From contig NZ_JBHRSH010000001.1 in the NCBI RefSeq assembly GCF_042643165.1, positions 1,240,001-1,304,000 on the forward strand: a stretch of DNA of 64,000 nt. The letters are read 5' to 3'. Origin of the DNA: Hyphococcus aureus. GTDB taxonomy: Bacteria; Pseudomonadota; Alphaproteobacteria; Caulobacterales; Parvularculaceae. Below are positions 33,856 through 42,612 of this stretch, one piece after another (the stretch's first letter is position 1; each line of letters opens with the position of its first letter). The notes under the pieces were generated by a model. The model ran no database searches and was not told the DNA's origin. It was given only the letters and a program-made list of their open reading frames with translations. The translations under genes and the position numbers were made by a program.

Positions 33856-34686
33856 CTAGTCCGCCTGTTGGGCGGCGGTCGCCTTGCTATCGGGCCGGGT
33901 CACCATCAGCTTCTTGATTTCCGCGATGGCCTTAGCCGGATTGAGGTGCTTCGGACAGACCTGCGCGCAGTTCATGATGGTGTGACAGCGATAGAGCTTG
34001 AACTCGTCCTCCAGCTTGTCGAGGCGCTCATTGTCGAGCTGGTCGCGGCTGTCGGCGAGCCAGCGATAGGCCTGCAACAAAGCTGCGGGGCCGAGATATT
34101 CGTTCTTGTGATCGTCGGTTTCGCCATTCCACCAGTAAGAAGGGCATGAGGTGGAGCAGCAGGCGCAGAGAATGCACTCGTAAAGCCCGTCGAGTTTTTC
34201 GCGCTGTTCTGGCGACTGGCGCCATTCGGTTTCCGGGTCCGCCGTTTTCGCCTGGAGATAAGGCTCAACATAGGCGTGCTGTTTGTAGAAATTCGAAAGG
34301 TCGGTGACGAGATCCCGGACAACCGGCTGATGCGGCAAAGGATAGATGTGCACATCGCCATCGCCGCATTCATCGAGCCCCGCGGTGCAGGCGAGCGTGT
34401 TCGAACCGTTGATGTTCATGGCGCAGGAGCCGCACACGCCTTCGCGGCAGGAGCGCCGGAAGGCGAGCGTCGCGTCAGTTTCGTTTTTGATCTTGATCAG
34501 CGCGTCGAGCACCATGGAGACGTTCGAGACATCGACTTCATAAGAGTCGACGCTCGGGTTCTCCGGCATTGACGGGTCGTAACGATAGATATGGAAGGTG
34601 CGGGTTTTGCCCGCGCCTTCCTTTGCTTTCCAGGTCTTGCCGTTCTTGTTGATTTTCGAGTTCTTCGGCAGCGTCAGTTCGACCAT
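33856..34686 (-). CDS. sdhB: succinate dehydrogenase iron-sulfur subunit
   Basis: 276 residues. The N-terminal ferredoxin domain has the 2Fe-2S cysteines in CREGVCGSCAMNING and LACTAG. The C-terminal domain has the 4Fe-4S and 3Fe-4S ligands in CILCACCSTSCPS and CHTIMNCAQVCPKHLNP. ATG 34686 (MVELTLPKNSK) is the natural start; a longer frame to 34794 runs back into creD and is not used. The other sdh genes (C, D, A) lie 10.6 kb away on the same strand, which is unusual. It follows creD by 37 bases. Confidence 0.96.
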   Translation of the reverse strand: MVELTLPKNSKINKNGKTWKAKEGAGKTRTFHIYRYDPSMPENPSVDSYEVDVSNVSMVLDALIKIKNETDATLAFRRSCREGVCGSCAMNINGSNTLACTAGLDECGDGDVHIYPLPHQPVVRDLVTDLSNFYKQHAYVEPYLQAKTADPETEWRQSPEQREKLDGLYECILCACCSTSCPSYWWNGETDDHKNEYLGPAALLQAYRWLADSRDQLDNERLDKLEDEFKLYRCHTIMNCAQVCPKHLNPAKAIAEIKKLMVTRPDSKATAAQQAD

Positions 34687-34723
34687 CGACTTCAAGACCT
34701 TTGTGTTGTTCCCACGACAAGCC

Positions 34724-36091
34724 CTACGCCTTATCGCGTCCGCCGTACCAATCAAGCTCCCGTGTGACATACATGGTGAGGGCGATCGCGCCAAACGCTG
34801 TCACGGAACCGATCAGAAGGGCGTAATCCTCTGATTTCATGAGTAAATATATCAACCCATAGGCGCCTGAAAAGGCCAAGAGTGCGATTATCCCGCGCCA
34901 CAGGCTGTGAAACACCGTCGCAGCATAGGCCCCGGAAAGGGCGACGGTCGCCGCCGCGGTTCCGGCGAAGGCGGTCTCAAAACCCACATGTTCCGAAAAG
35001 GCGAGGACGAGGAGATAGAAAATCACCTGCGTCAGCCCGAGAAGAATGTACTGGGCCGGGTGGGCGCGGGCGCCGGTCGTCGCTTCGAACAGGAAGAAAG
35101 TCAGAAAAACGATGCCCATGAACATCAGGGCGTATTTCAGCGCCCGGTTGACTGACTGATAGGGGCTCGCCGCGTCGATAAACTGGGCGCCGAAGGTCTT
35201 GCCGGCGTCGAGTTCGCTGAGGCGTTCGCTCGCCGTGAAGCTGCGCGGCAGATTGCGGGCGAGATAGGGGATGCGCCATTCCGCCGTAAACCCGTCCGCG
35301 CGGACCACCCGCGCATCGGGCAAGTAAGCGCCCTGAAAGCTCGGGTCGGGCCAGTTCGCGCGCATAGCCACATGCGTCTCCTCGCCGACCGGCGCAAAAT
35401 AAAGCGCGCCCCCGCCGGACATGGGCAGGGTCAGCTTGAAAGAAAATCCTTGTTGCGGATCGGGGATGGGCGCCAGCGCGCTGATGCCCGGTTCATTGAG
35501 GCCGTGTTCCGCGCGTCTGCCCGTGAAGGCCGCCATATTGACGCCGGGCTCAAACGTAGCCGCCGCGTCCTTGCCGTTGATCAGGAGGCGGGGTGTGTCG
35601 CGAACGCCTTTCAGGGCTTCATTGGAGCCGAATTTCACCGCGATCACAGCCCGGTCCCAGGCGATTTCGGTAATTTCGCCCTGAACAGGAGGCGCGATCA
35701 GCGGCCCGAACTTGCCGTCCATTATGATGTCGGCGTCATAAATGGTCGCTTCATAGATGGAGCGACGCCGCTGGGTGGCGTTTACATCGGCGTCGATGGA
35801 TAGCGTCGCCGGCGTGAAGACGAGAAATGTCGAATCGATGATCTGTTCGCCATCGTTTCGTTGCTTGCCGGTGTCGATCAGTGCAGGGGCGATAATGACC
35901 GGGCCGCTGATCGTCTGTTCGCCCCCGGCGAGACTGTAAATTTCGCGCTTGACGCTGTCCGCGCGGGTCGAGCGTTCGAACACCAGCCCGTAAACCAGCA
36001 TCGCCGGAATCCAGAGCATGAAAGCGAGAGCGCCGACGAGAATAAGCTTGAGGCCGAGCGATCGGTGTCGCAACGGCATATTGATTTCCAT
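34724..36091 (-). CDS. creD: CreD-like inner membrane protein
   Basis: 455 residues. The first helix is at about 14-35. A large periplasmic domain (about 40-300) has the CreD stretches MDGKFGPLIAPPV and RAFTGRRAEHGLN-like sequence, and five or six helices (about 315-445) complete it. CreD proteins affect colicin resistance and envelope integrity in enterobacteria. No CreBC two-component genes are adjacent. GGGGAG stands 8 bases before ATG 36091. Confidence 0.88.
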   Translation of the reverse strand: MEINMPLRHRSLGLKLILVGALAFMLWIPAMLVYGLVFERSTRADSVKREIYSLAGGEQTISGPVIIAPALIDTGKQRNDGEQIIDSTFLVFTPATLSIDADVNATQRRRSIYEATIYDADIIMDGKFGPLIAPPVQGEITEIAWDRAVIAVKFGSNEALKGVRDTPRLLINGKDAAATFEPGVNMAAFTGRRAEHGLNEPGISALAPIPDPQQGFSFKLTLPMSGGGALYFAPVGEETHVAMRANWPDPSFQGAYLPDARVVRADGFTAEWRIPYLARNLPRSFTASERLSELDAGKTFGAQFIDAASPYQSVNRALKYALMFMGIVFLTFFLFEATTGARAHPAQYILLGLTQVIFYLLVLAFSEHVGFETAFAGTAAATVALSGAYAATVFHSLWRGIIALLAFSGAYGLIYLLMKSEDYALLIGSVTAFGAIALTMYVTRELDWYGGRDKA

Positions 36092-36260
36092 GGAAGAACT
36101 CCCCGGTAAAGATCGCGCCAGCCTGTTTGCAGCCTGTAAGGATCATGCATGGCGCTGGCGTGGCGAAGACGGGGAAGCCTCAAGGCCATTTATGGTTTAC
36201 GGTTTGACGGCGCGGGAGAATTCGGTTCCGATCCGCGCCGCTGGTTCGGAGTCCCCTTGC

Positions 36261-38138
36261 ATGAAACGCCTGTCGTCGATTACCCGCCGCGATTTCCTTG
36301 GCGGCGTCAGCTTGCCCGTCGCCGCCGGTCTGGCGCCGGCCGCCTTGTTCGGATGCGGCAGAAACCCGCAGGGTGGGTCTTATAACGGGCCTTATCCGCC
36401 GGCGCTGACAGGGATGCGCGGGTCGCACGCCGGATCGTTCGAGACCGCCCATGCGCTTGCCTGGGAGGGAAAGACCTGGCCGCGTCCCGAAACCCAGACC
36501 GACGCTGATTATGATTTGGTCGTAATCGGTGGCGGCATTTCAGGGCTGGCGTCCGCCTATTTCTGGCGCCGGCGCGCGGGTGAAGACGCACGTATTCTGA
36601 TCCTCGATAATCACGACGATTTTGGCGGTCACGCAAAGCGCAATGAATTCAATGTCGATGGTGAAAAGCTTATTGGCTATGGTGGCAGCCAGTCCATCGA
36701 CGGACCGCATTCATGGTCGAAGGTTGCGCAGGATCTCGTGAAAGAGATCGGCGTCGATGTGGAGAAGTTCTACGATTATTTCGATCGCGACTTTTATGCG
36801 CGCCGGAATATGGACGCGGGTCTTTATCTCAACAAAACTCATTATGGCGAAGACACGCTCATAGACCAGCCTTACGCTATGTGGTCCGCTGCGCCGTCGC
36901 CGGAAAAAGCAAAGGCTGCTATCGGCGCCATTCCCTGGCCGGAAACGGCGCGCGCAAAACTCATGGAGCTTGCGTTATCGCCTTCCGACTATCTCGCCGG
37001 GAAACCCGTTTCTGAAAAAATTGATCTCATGCGCCGCATCAGTTACGAGCAGTTTTTGTTGCAACATGCCGGCGCGAGCGAAGATATCGTTGTGCTCTTG
37101 CGCCGCTCCATCACCGGGCTCTGGGGCGTTGGATGGGATGCGCTGTCGGCGCTGGAGGGCGCGCGCATCGGCATGCCTGGAACGGCGGGGCTCGGCATTG
37201 AGGGAGTCATTCCGGAGCCTTACGAAAATGACGATCCCTATATTTTTCACTTCCCCGACGGCAACGCCAGCGTGGCGCGGCTGCTGATGCGCGCCTTGCG
37301 CCCTGATGTGCTTCCCGGCTCGACGATGGAAGACGCCCTCATGGCCCAAGCGCGTTATGACCTTCTCGATATGGCGGATGCATCAGTGCGCATGCGGTTG
37401 GGCGCTACGGCTGTGGAGGCGCGCAATGTGAATGGCGGCGTTGATGTCGCCTATGTGAAAGACGGCGAAGTGTTCCGTGTGCGCGGGAAAAATGCGATCT
37501 ATGCGGGCTATTTGCACATGCTCCCCTTTATCTCGCCGGAGATCGGAGAGGTTCAGCGCGAAGCGGTGGAGACGCTCGAAAAAATCCCGCTGGTCTATGT
37601 GAATGTGGCTCTGCGCAACTGGCGCGCCTTTGAAAAGGCCGGGTATCACCGGGTGTATTCGCCGCAAGGCTTCTTTGAATCGATTGCCCTCGATTTCCCG
37701 GTCTCCATGGGCGGCGTGAAGTTCTCCCGCTCACCGGATCAGCCGGTCATCGCTCATCTTCAACATGTGCCGCTTCAGGCGGGCCTTACAGAACGCGAAC
37801 AGCATCGCGCCGGGCGCGCCAAACTCTATGAGATGACCTTCGATGATTTTGAAAGAGAGATTGTCGAGCAAATGACCGGCATGCTCGGGCCTTATGGTTT
37901 TGACGCGGCGCGCGACATCGCCGGGATCACCGTCAATCGCTGGCCCCATGGATACGCCTATGAATATAACGAGCTTTACGATCCGTGGACATGGAGCCCG
38001 GCTTATGGCCCCCATGTGACGGCGCGGGCGCCGCTGGGCCGGATGAGCGTCGCCAATTCCGATGCGAGCGCGCTTGCCTATGTGCAAGGCGCCATCGACG
38101 CCGCTGACCGCGCAGTGAATGAATTGCTGGCGCTATAG
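36261..38138 (+). CDS. Tat-exported flavoprotein, spermidine-dehydrogenase-like
   Basis: 625 residues. The twin-arginine signal SSITRRDFLGGVSL is followed by a lipobox-like FGCG, so it is probably a Tat lipoprotein. Then YPPALTGMRGSHAGSFE, a Rossmann FAD motif YDLVVIGGGISGLASAY, and the C-terminal APLGRMSVANSDASAL stretch. Length and motif order fit bacterial spermidine dehydrogenase, which oxidises polyamines with FAD and heme. That name is from remembered similarity. ATG 36261 fits the Tat signal; the frame upstream is open but not used. The end overlaps the converging gene by 6 bases. Confidence 0.8.
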   Translation: MKRLSSITRRDFLGGVSLPVAAGLAPAALFGCGRNPQGGSYNGPYPPALTGMRGSHAGSFETAHALAWEGKTWPRPETQTDADYDLVVIGGGISGLASAYFWRRRAGEDARILILDNHDDFGGHAKRNEFNVDGEKLIGYGGSQSIDGPHSWSKVAQDLVKEIGVDVEKFYDYFDRDFYARRNMDAGLYLNKTHYGEDTLIDQPYAMWSAAPSPEKAKAAIGAIPWPETARAKLMELALSPSDYLAGKPVSEKIDLMRRISYEQFLLQHAGASEDIVVLLRRSITGLWGVGWDALSALEGARIGMPGTAGLGIEGVIPEPYENDDPYIFHFPDGNASVARLLMRALRPDVLPGSTMEDALMAQARYDLLDMADASVRMRLGATAVEARNVNGGVDVAYVKDGEVFRVRGKNAIYAGYLHMLPFISPEIGEVQREAVETLEKIPLVYVNVALRNWRAFEKAGYHRVYSPQGFFESIALDFPVSMGGVKFSRSPDQPVIAHLQHVPLQAGLTEREQHRAGRAKLYEMTFDDFEREIVEQMTGMLGPYGFDAARDIAGITVNRWPHGYAYEYNELYDPWTWSPAYGPHVTARAPLGRMSVANSDASALAYVQGAIDAADRAVNELLAL

Positions 38139-38969
38139 GGACTTTTTCAGCGGTTTCAATTCGTCAAAGGCGGGATCGCGCTTTTCCGATTTGGCGATAT
38201 AGCTTTCCTTGATGTCGTCGGCGCGCAGCATCGCCGCATTCCACAGAGCGATGTAATCGAGGGTGTCCGCTGTCGAATGATCGCGGGCGTAATTGATCAT
38301 CTGTTTGCAGCCCGTTACGGCGAGCGGCGAATGGGCGGCGATCTTGCCCGCGATCTCCATCACGCCGCTGAGCAACCCATCATGACTGTCGAAGACCTCG
38401 TTGACGAGGCCGATCTCTTTTGCTTTCGCCGCCGGAATGCGTTCAGCGGTATAGGCCATCTGTCGCGCCCAGCCTTCGGGAATGATCTTCGCAAGCCGCG
38501 GAAATGTCCCAACATCGGCGGTCATGCCGATGGCCGTCTCCTGCACGCAGAAAAACGCATCGGCTGAGGCGTAGCGGCAGTCGCAGGCGGAAACGAGGTC
38601 GACGCCGGCGCCGATGGTTCCCCCCTGAATGGCGGCGAGCACCGGCTGGCGCGCATTTTCTAGTGCGGAGAACGTCGCCTGCAACGCCTTCACATGGTGG
38701 CGAAAGGCTTCGGCGGCGACTTCGCGGTTTTCAGGCGGCGCATCCAATGCGCCGGACATGAAAACGGAAATGTCCATCCCTGCCGTGAAATGCTTTCCCT
38801 CCGCAGACAGAACGATGACGCGCGCTTTTGCGTTTTCCGAAATCTCCGTGACGGCCTCGGGCAATTCGCGCCAGAATTCAGGAATGAAGGAATTGAATTT
38901 GTCAGGCCGTGAAAAGCGCAGATGCGCAATCCCGTCCGAAATGTCGGCTTTAAAGCAGCTATAATTCAT
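38133..38969 (-). CDS. dienoyl-CoA isomerase-like crotonase
   Basis: 278 residues from ATG 38969. Crotonase motifs: RPDKFNSFIPEFW, KHFTAGMDISVF, and IQGGTIGAGVDLVSACDCRY. The stretch ETAIGMTADVGTFPRLAKII with its Asp and the NYARDHSTADTLDYIALWN stretch match the delta3,5-delta2,4-dienoyl-CoA isomerase branch (ECH1-type) closely. It handles odd-position double bonds during beta-oxidation of unsaturated fatty acids. A longer frame to 39029 lacks the normal N-terminus. No other beta-oxidation gene adjoins. Confidence 0.85.
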   Translation of the reverse strand: MNYSCFKADISDGIAHLRFSRPDKFNSFIPEFWRELPEAVTEISENAKARVIVLSAEGKHFTAGMDISVFMSGALDAPPENREVAAEAFRHHVKALQATFSALENARQPVLAAIQGGTIGAGVDLVSACDCRYASADAFFCVQETAIGMTADVGTFPRLAKIIPEGWARQMAYTAERIPAAKAKEIGLVNEVFDSHDGLLSGVMEIAGKIAAHSPLAVTGCKQMINYARDHSTADTLDYIALWNAAMLRADDIKESYIAKSEKRDPAFDELKPLKKSL

Positions 38970-39184
38970 AGGGCTTTCGCGGGGCGCCCGCGCTCCTTTT
39001 TGCTGGATTCGGCGCTCCTGTTTTTCCATGATAGGGTGGTTAACGCCAGCGGCGACAGCAGCGCCTCAACGCCTGGATATTTGCGAAAACATGGCGCCGA
39101 ATATGCTTTGCCTTGGGGTGCGCCGCCATTCCGGCGGCATCGTTTCGGCGACTTGTCTCAATCTGACGAGGGCCGGGCCGTAAG

Positions 39185-40399
39185 ATGCGGACACGGTTAG
39201 AGTTGGGTTCCAGCCTCATGGCGCAGGACAAAAGTGCGGAAATCATCAAATTCAGCGGCGCCGCAGAGCCGCCGCAAGAACCTGCGCCCGCCCCGGAGAG
39301 TTTTAACGCGGATGAGGCGCCGGCTCCTGAACAGCCGGACCTTCACAAACCGGGCCTTGAAGATTTAGGCGCCGGGGCTTTCCTGCGCGCCGCGCGCGAA
39401 GCCGCCAATCTTTCCGTCGAAGCGGTCAGCGCGGCCACCAAAGTAAAGGCGGAGCATGTTGAGGCGATTGAATGGATGCGTCTCGACCGTCTGCCCGCGC
39501 TCGCCTATATAACCGGTTTTGTGAAGGCCTATGCGCGTTATCTCGGCCTTGACGCCGATCAGGTTGCGGCGGCGTTCAAGGCCGAAGCGATCGCAGCGAC
39601 GCCCGCGCCGGTGACGGCGCCAGCCGCCGAAGGCGTGATGCCCCAAGGGGACGGCGCGCGTCTTGGCTCGGTTTTCGCCATGCTGGCCGTTATCCTGTTC
39701 GCCCTCTGGATTGGCTATCAGGTCTTGGGCGGCGGCGGTCATCAGGAACAGCCCACTGCGACGCGCCTGGAAGCGAGACCCGCGCCGGCCAGCCAAGCGC
39801 CGCAAAACGCACCGGCTCCGGTCGTGCCGGAAACATCGCAAATTGTTGAAACTGAAAACGCGCCCGTCGCCGATGAGACGCCCGCGCCCGACGCTGCTGC
39901 GACTAAAAATTTATCTCCGCCGGAGACGTCAGCCGAAGAGGCCGCTGGCGCGATACCGGCCGCGGCTTCAGATGCACAGACAGTTCCGTCTGCTGAGGAA
40001 ACGACGCCAGCGCCTGAAGTGACTGAGGAACCCGTGCAAGCTGAAACGCCAGCTCCAGCGGTTGAAGAGCCGCGCGAGCGCGCCTTGCCCCGCCGCGCGC
40101 GACCCGCGCCGCCGCCGCGCCAGCCGGTCATTGTGAAAGCCGAACTCTCCCGCTCTATTGCGCCCGATTACCCCAATCGCTGCACGCGCGGGGCGAATGA
40201 CATGGAATCGGTCACCTTGCGCTTTGACGTCAGCGCGGAAGGCCGCGCCGTCAATATGCGCGTCGCCTCCTCAACCAATAACTGTTTTGAAACCGAGGCC
40301 CTGAACACCGTAGGGCGCTGGCGTTTCTCCCCACGCACCGTGGATGGCGCGTCGGCGGTCGAAACCGGCAAGACAGCGACCCTGAATTTCAGAAAATAA
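39185..40399 (+). CDS. RodZ-like helix-turn-helix/TonB-C fusion protein
   Basis: 404 residues (ATG 39218, giving MAQDKSAEIIKF, is an alternative start). Residues about 57-135 are the cytoplasmic HTH domain of RodZ type (AGAFLRAAREAANLSVEAVS, then RLPALAYITGFVKAYARYLGLD). A membrane helix follows (about 158-180), then a Pro/Ala/Glu linker of about 110 residues. The end, about 310-404, is a TonB C-terminal-like domain (IAPDYPNRCTRGANDMESVTL, VGRWRFSPRTVDG). RodZ links MreB to the envelope; TonB-C domains bind outer-membrane or peptidoglycan partners. The combination suggests a cytoskeleton-to-envelope connector. Confidence 0.75.
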   Translation: MRTRLELGSSLMAQDKSAEIIKFSGAAEPPQEPAPAPESFNADEAPAPEQPDLHKPGLEDLGAGAFLRAAREAANLSVEAVSAATKVKAEHVEAIEWMRLDRLPALAYITGFVKAYARYLGLDADQVAAAFKAEAIAATPAPVTAPAAEGVMPQGDGARLGSVFAMLAVILFALWIGYQVLGGGGHQEQPTATRLEARPAPASQAPQNAPAPVVPETSQIVETENAPVADETPAPDAAATKNLSPPETSAEEAAGAIPAAASDAQTVPSAEETTPAPEVTEEPVQAETPAPAVEEPRERALPRRARPAPPPRQPVIVKAELSRSIAPDYPNRCTRGANDMESVTLRFDVSAEGRAVNMRVASSTNNCFETEALNTVGRWRFSPRTVDGASAVETGKTATLNFRK

Positions 40400-40490
40400 T
40401 TCGCGGTCAAATCCGGCCCGCTCCATCACAAAACGGGCATTAAAGAGGAGGCGTGTTGACGGGGCGTTATTTCCGGTTCCATTGTGCGCC

Positions 40491-41168
40491 ATGCTTCAAA
40501 AAGCCCAGCGCCGGTTTCTTGACGTCCTCGCCTCGATCTACATTTACAATGAGCACCGGGGATATTCGAGCATTGACCGCGTTTTGCTTGCGGTGCGCGC
40601 GCGTCATTCCAGCGAGCGCTGGTTTATCGATGCAGTGGAAAAGCATCGCCGCGACGAGCGCAAGCATTACCTCATGTTCAAAAAATATTTTGAGGATCTC
40701 GGGCGGATGCCGTTCGCGGTGGATAAATCCTGCGGTCATATCGACAGGCTGATCCGGCTGACCTTCGGTTGCAGCATTGACGAGCTGGATACAGATGCGG
40801 TGACGGCGGATGACGAGCTTTTTTTCAGGCTGTGCCGGATCATCATGATCACCGAAATCCGCGGCATGAACCAGCTCGATATTTTGCTCGAAGACAAGCT
40901 TGTGACCTCAGATGAGCGACTGAAGAAAATCTTCGAAGTCATTCGCGTCGACGAACCGAGCCACTGGACGCCCTATCGCGACTGGCTCGAAAATAATGAT
41001 GGCGGGAAACCGAAATGGAACGAGCTCACCGCCGACTGGGCCGTGCACAAAAGCCTCGTTTTCTGGAAAGTGCCGTCCGTATATTTGAACCCGGCCATGC
41101 CGCGCCGTACGAACTGGCAGGATGACGGCGAGGCGCAGGGGATCATGGGCGCTGCAGCGGCGGTGTAA
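40491..41168 (+). CDS. unknown ferritin-like helical protein
   Basis: 225 residues from ATG 40491 (an in-frame TTG lies at 40482). It is all-helical, with Glu/His pairs typical of ferritin-like diiron folds: SSERWFIDAVEKHRRDERKHYLMF and, later, TEIRGMNQLDILLEDKL and VDEPSHWTPYRDWLE. Four carboxylates and two His could ligate two metals, but I did not verify the EXXH spacing against a structure. A strong AGAGGAGG site at 40442-40450 does not lead to any start in this frame. The function is unknown; an oxidase or oxygenase is conceivable. Confidence 0.6.
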   Translation: MLQKAQRRFLDVLASIYIYNEHRGYSSIDRVLLAVRARHSSERWFIDAVEKHRRDERKHYLMFKKYFEDLGRMPFAVDKSCGHIDRLIRLTFGCSIDELDTDAVTADDELFFRLCRIIMITEIRGMNQLDILLEDKLVTSDERLKKIFEVIRVDEPSHWTPYRDWLENNDGGKPKWNELTADWAVHKSLVFWKVPSVYLNPAMPRRTNWQDDGEAQGIMGAAAAV

Positions 41169-41186
41169 AATCCTGCGCTCTACCCC

Positions 41187-41945
41187 TTAGAGGCCGCCAA
41201 GACCCGCTTCCCTGACCGCTTTTGCAAAAGAACGCGAAACGGGCGCGGCGACGCCGGATTTCAGCATCAGCGTTTGCTTTCCATTTTCGCGGCTCATCTC
41301 ATCAACGCCCTTGCTGGCGACCCACCAGGAACGGTGCGTTTGCAGCCCTTCTGCGCCTTCCAGCTCGCGCATGGCGTCGGACAGCCGCATCAGGATGAGC
41401 TCTTCCCCGCGATCGGTATGGATGCGCAGATAATGATCCTCTGACGAGACTGCATAGAGCTCCGCCCCGCGATATTTCGCCGGCAGGCGGCTCAGGAATT
41501 TGGTGATGGGCGAGGGGTCCGATGTGGACGAAACGGCGGCGACGCCGATCACGCCGAGCGCCTTTGCGGCGACATAGGTTCCGCTGACCAGAATAAAGGA
41601 AATGGCGAAGACGCGCGCGTACTGCATCGGCAAATCATTGGTCGGCCAGGACGACGTAAAGCCGGTGCTGAATCCCACGATGACGAGCAGAACCGGGCAG
41701 GAAATGAGAGCGGCGACGACCGCCAGTTGAGCGATGGTGTTGCGGCCGCGCAGGACGTGATTGAAGACCCATGGGCCCGCCAGCGCTCCTGCGGCGGTGC
41801 CCGTCACCATGGTTGATGTCCAGAAAATGTAGCGTTTCTGAAATGGCAAATTATCCGTGTCGTAAACGCCGAGAAAGGCGAACACGGCGCCCAATGCCAA
41901 GGTGGAAACCAAACCGAGCCAAAAATATTTCCGGATCAGCGCCAT
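41187..41945 (-). CDS. membrane-bound LytTR-family DNA-binding regulator
   Basis: 252 residues from ATG 41945 (GGGG 5 bases upstream). Four hydrophobic segments (residues about 8-145) form the sensor part. The C-terminal 100 residues are a LytTR domain: RGAELYAVSSEDHYLRIHTD, ILMRLSDAMRELEGAEGLQTHRSWW, then the Arg in VSRSFAKAVREAG. LytTR binds DNA as paired direct repeats; an 8-bp direct repeat with a 21-bp period lies just upstream. It probably senses a membrane or extracytoplasmic signal. Confidence 0.88.
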   Translation of the reverse strand: MALIRKYFWLGLVSTLALGAVFAFLGVYDTDNLPFQKRYIFWTSTMVTGTAAGALAGPWVFNHVLRGRNTIAQLAVVAALISCPVLLVIVGFSTGFTSSWPTNDLPMQYARVFAISFILVSGTYVAAKALGVIGVAAVSSTSDPSPITKFLSRLPAKYRGAELYAVSSEDHYLRIHTDRGEELILMRLSDAMRELEGAEGLQTHRSWWVASKGVDEMSRENGKQTLMLKSGVAAPVSRSFAKAVREAGLGGL

Positions 41946-41971
41946 TTTCCCCAGAATGCCCCTGCAACTCA

Positions 41972-42000
41972 CGCTTCGCGAACTGCAATTCGCGCTTCGC
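41972..42000. promoter_or_regulatory. direct repeat, candidate LytTR operator
   Basis: CGCTTCGC occurs at 41972-41979 and again at 41993-42000, start to start 21 bp, two helical turns, as in known LytTR targets. It lies 27 bases upstream of the regulator's start, suggesting autoregulation. Confidence 0.5.
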
Positions 42001-42147
42001 AAGTGAACTTAATAGCAATTGACGAAGGATTCCAGCCGCTTCGCGTATGTCCGGTTGCCGGGGCGCAGGCAGGCATGCCTATAGGTTTCAGCGCGCACCG
42101 GTCATGGGTTTGGCGGTGCAATTGAGATGTTTGGGAGGAAAATACCA

Positions 42148-42612
42148 ATGCCAACTGATGTGGAAACCCTGTTCGGCTGGAGCGGCAATCTCGCCCTGAT
42201 TGGCTGGGTGCTGCTTTTGTTTTCACCCAAACGCTGGGGATGGGTGCTGCTGACTGCGGGGGTTATTATCCCGGCGCTGTTGGGCGCGCTTTATGGCGGG
42301 CTGATGCTCACGCATTTCGCCGAAACCGAGGGCGGCGGATATAGCTCCCTCTCTCAGGTCAGGTCGCTGTTCTCCAATGATTCCGTGCTGCTGGCCGGAT
42401 GGGTGCATTACCTCGCCTTCGATCTCGCCATCGGGGCCGTGATCGCGCAGCGGGCGGACGCTTCCGGCCTGTCGCGGCTGGTGCAGATCCCGATCCTGTT
42501 TTTCACCTTCATGTTCGGCCCCCTCGGCTTTCTCCTGTTTGTCCTGACCGATGCGGGCTGGCGGTCGATTGGCGGCAAGCGCAACACGACAACAGCGGGA
42601 GCGGCATCATGA
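42148..42612 (+). CDS. ABA4-like family membrane protein (DUF4281)
   Basis: 154 residues from ATG 42148, with GGGAGG about 10 bases upstream (ATG 42127 is an alternative). Four helices; the LAGWVHYLAFDLAIG and FFTFMFGPLGFLLFVL stretches are the hallmark of ABA4-like proteins. In plants ABA4 acts in neoxanthin synthesis, but the bacterial role is unknown. The stop overlaps the next start (ATGA), so the two are translationally coupled. Confidence 0.85.
   Translation: MPTDVETLFGWSGNLALIGWVLLLFSPKRWGWVLLTAGVIIPALLGALYGGLMLTHFAETEGGGYSSLSQVRSLFSNDSVLLAGWVHYLAFDLAIGAVIAQRADASGLSRLVQIPILFFTFMFGPLGFLLFVLTDAGWRSIGGKRNTTTAGAAS

Noticed and set aside
34687..34794. Longer SdhB start at 34794
   Set aside because: The extra 36 residues overlap creD and have no SdhB character, while MVELTLPKNSK at 34686 is the normal beginning.
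40442..40460. Strong ribosome site AGAGGAGG followed by TTG 40453
   Set aside because: The frame it opens has composition of an out-of-frame shadow and ends inside the ferritin-like gene without a domain.
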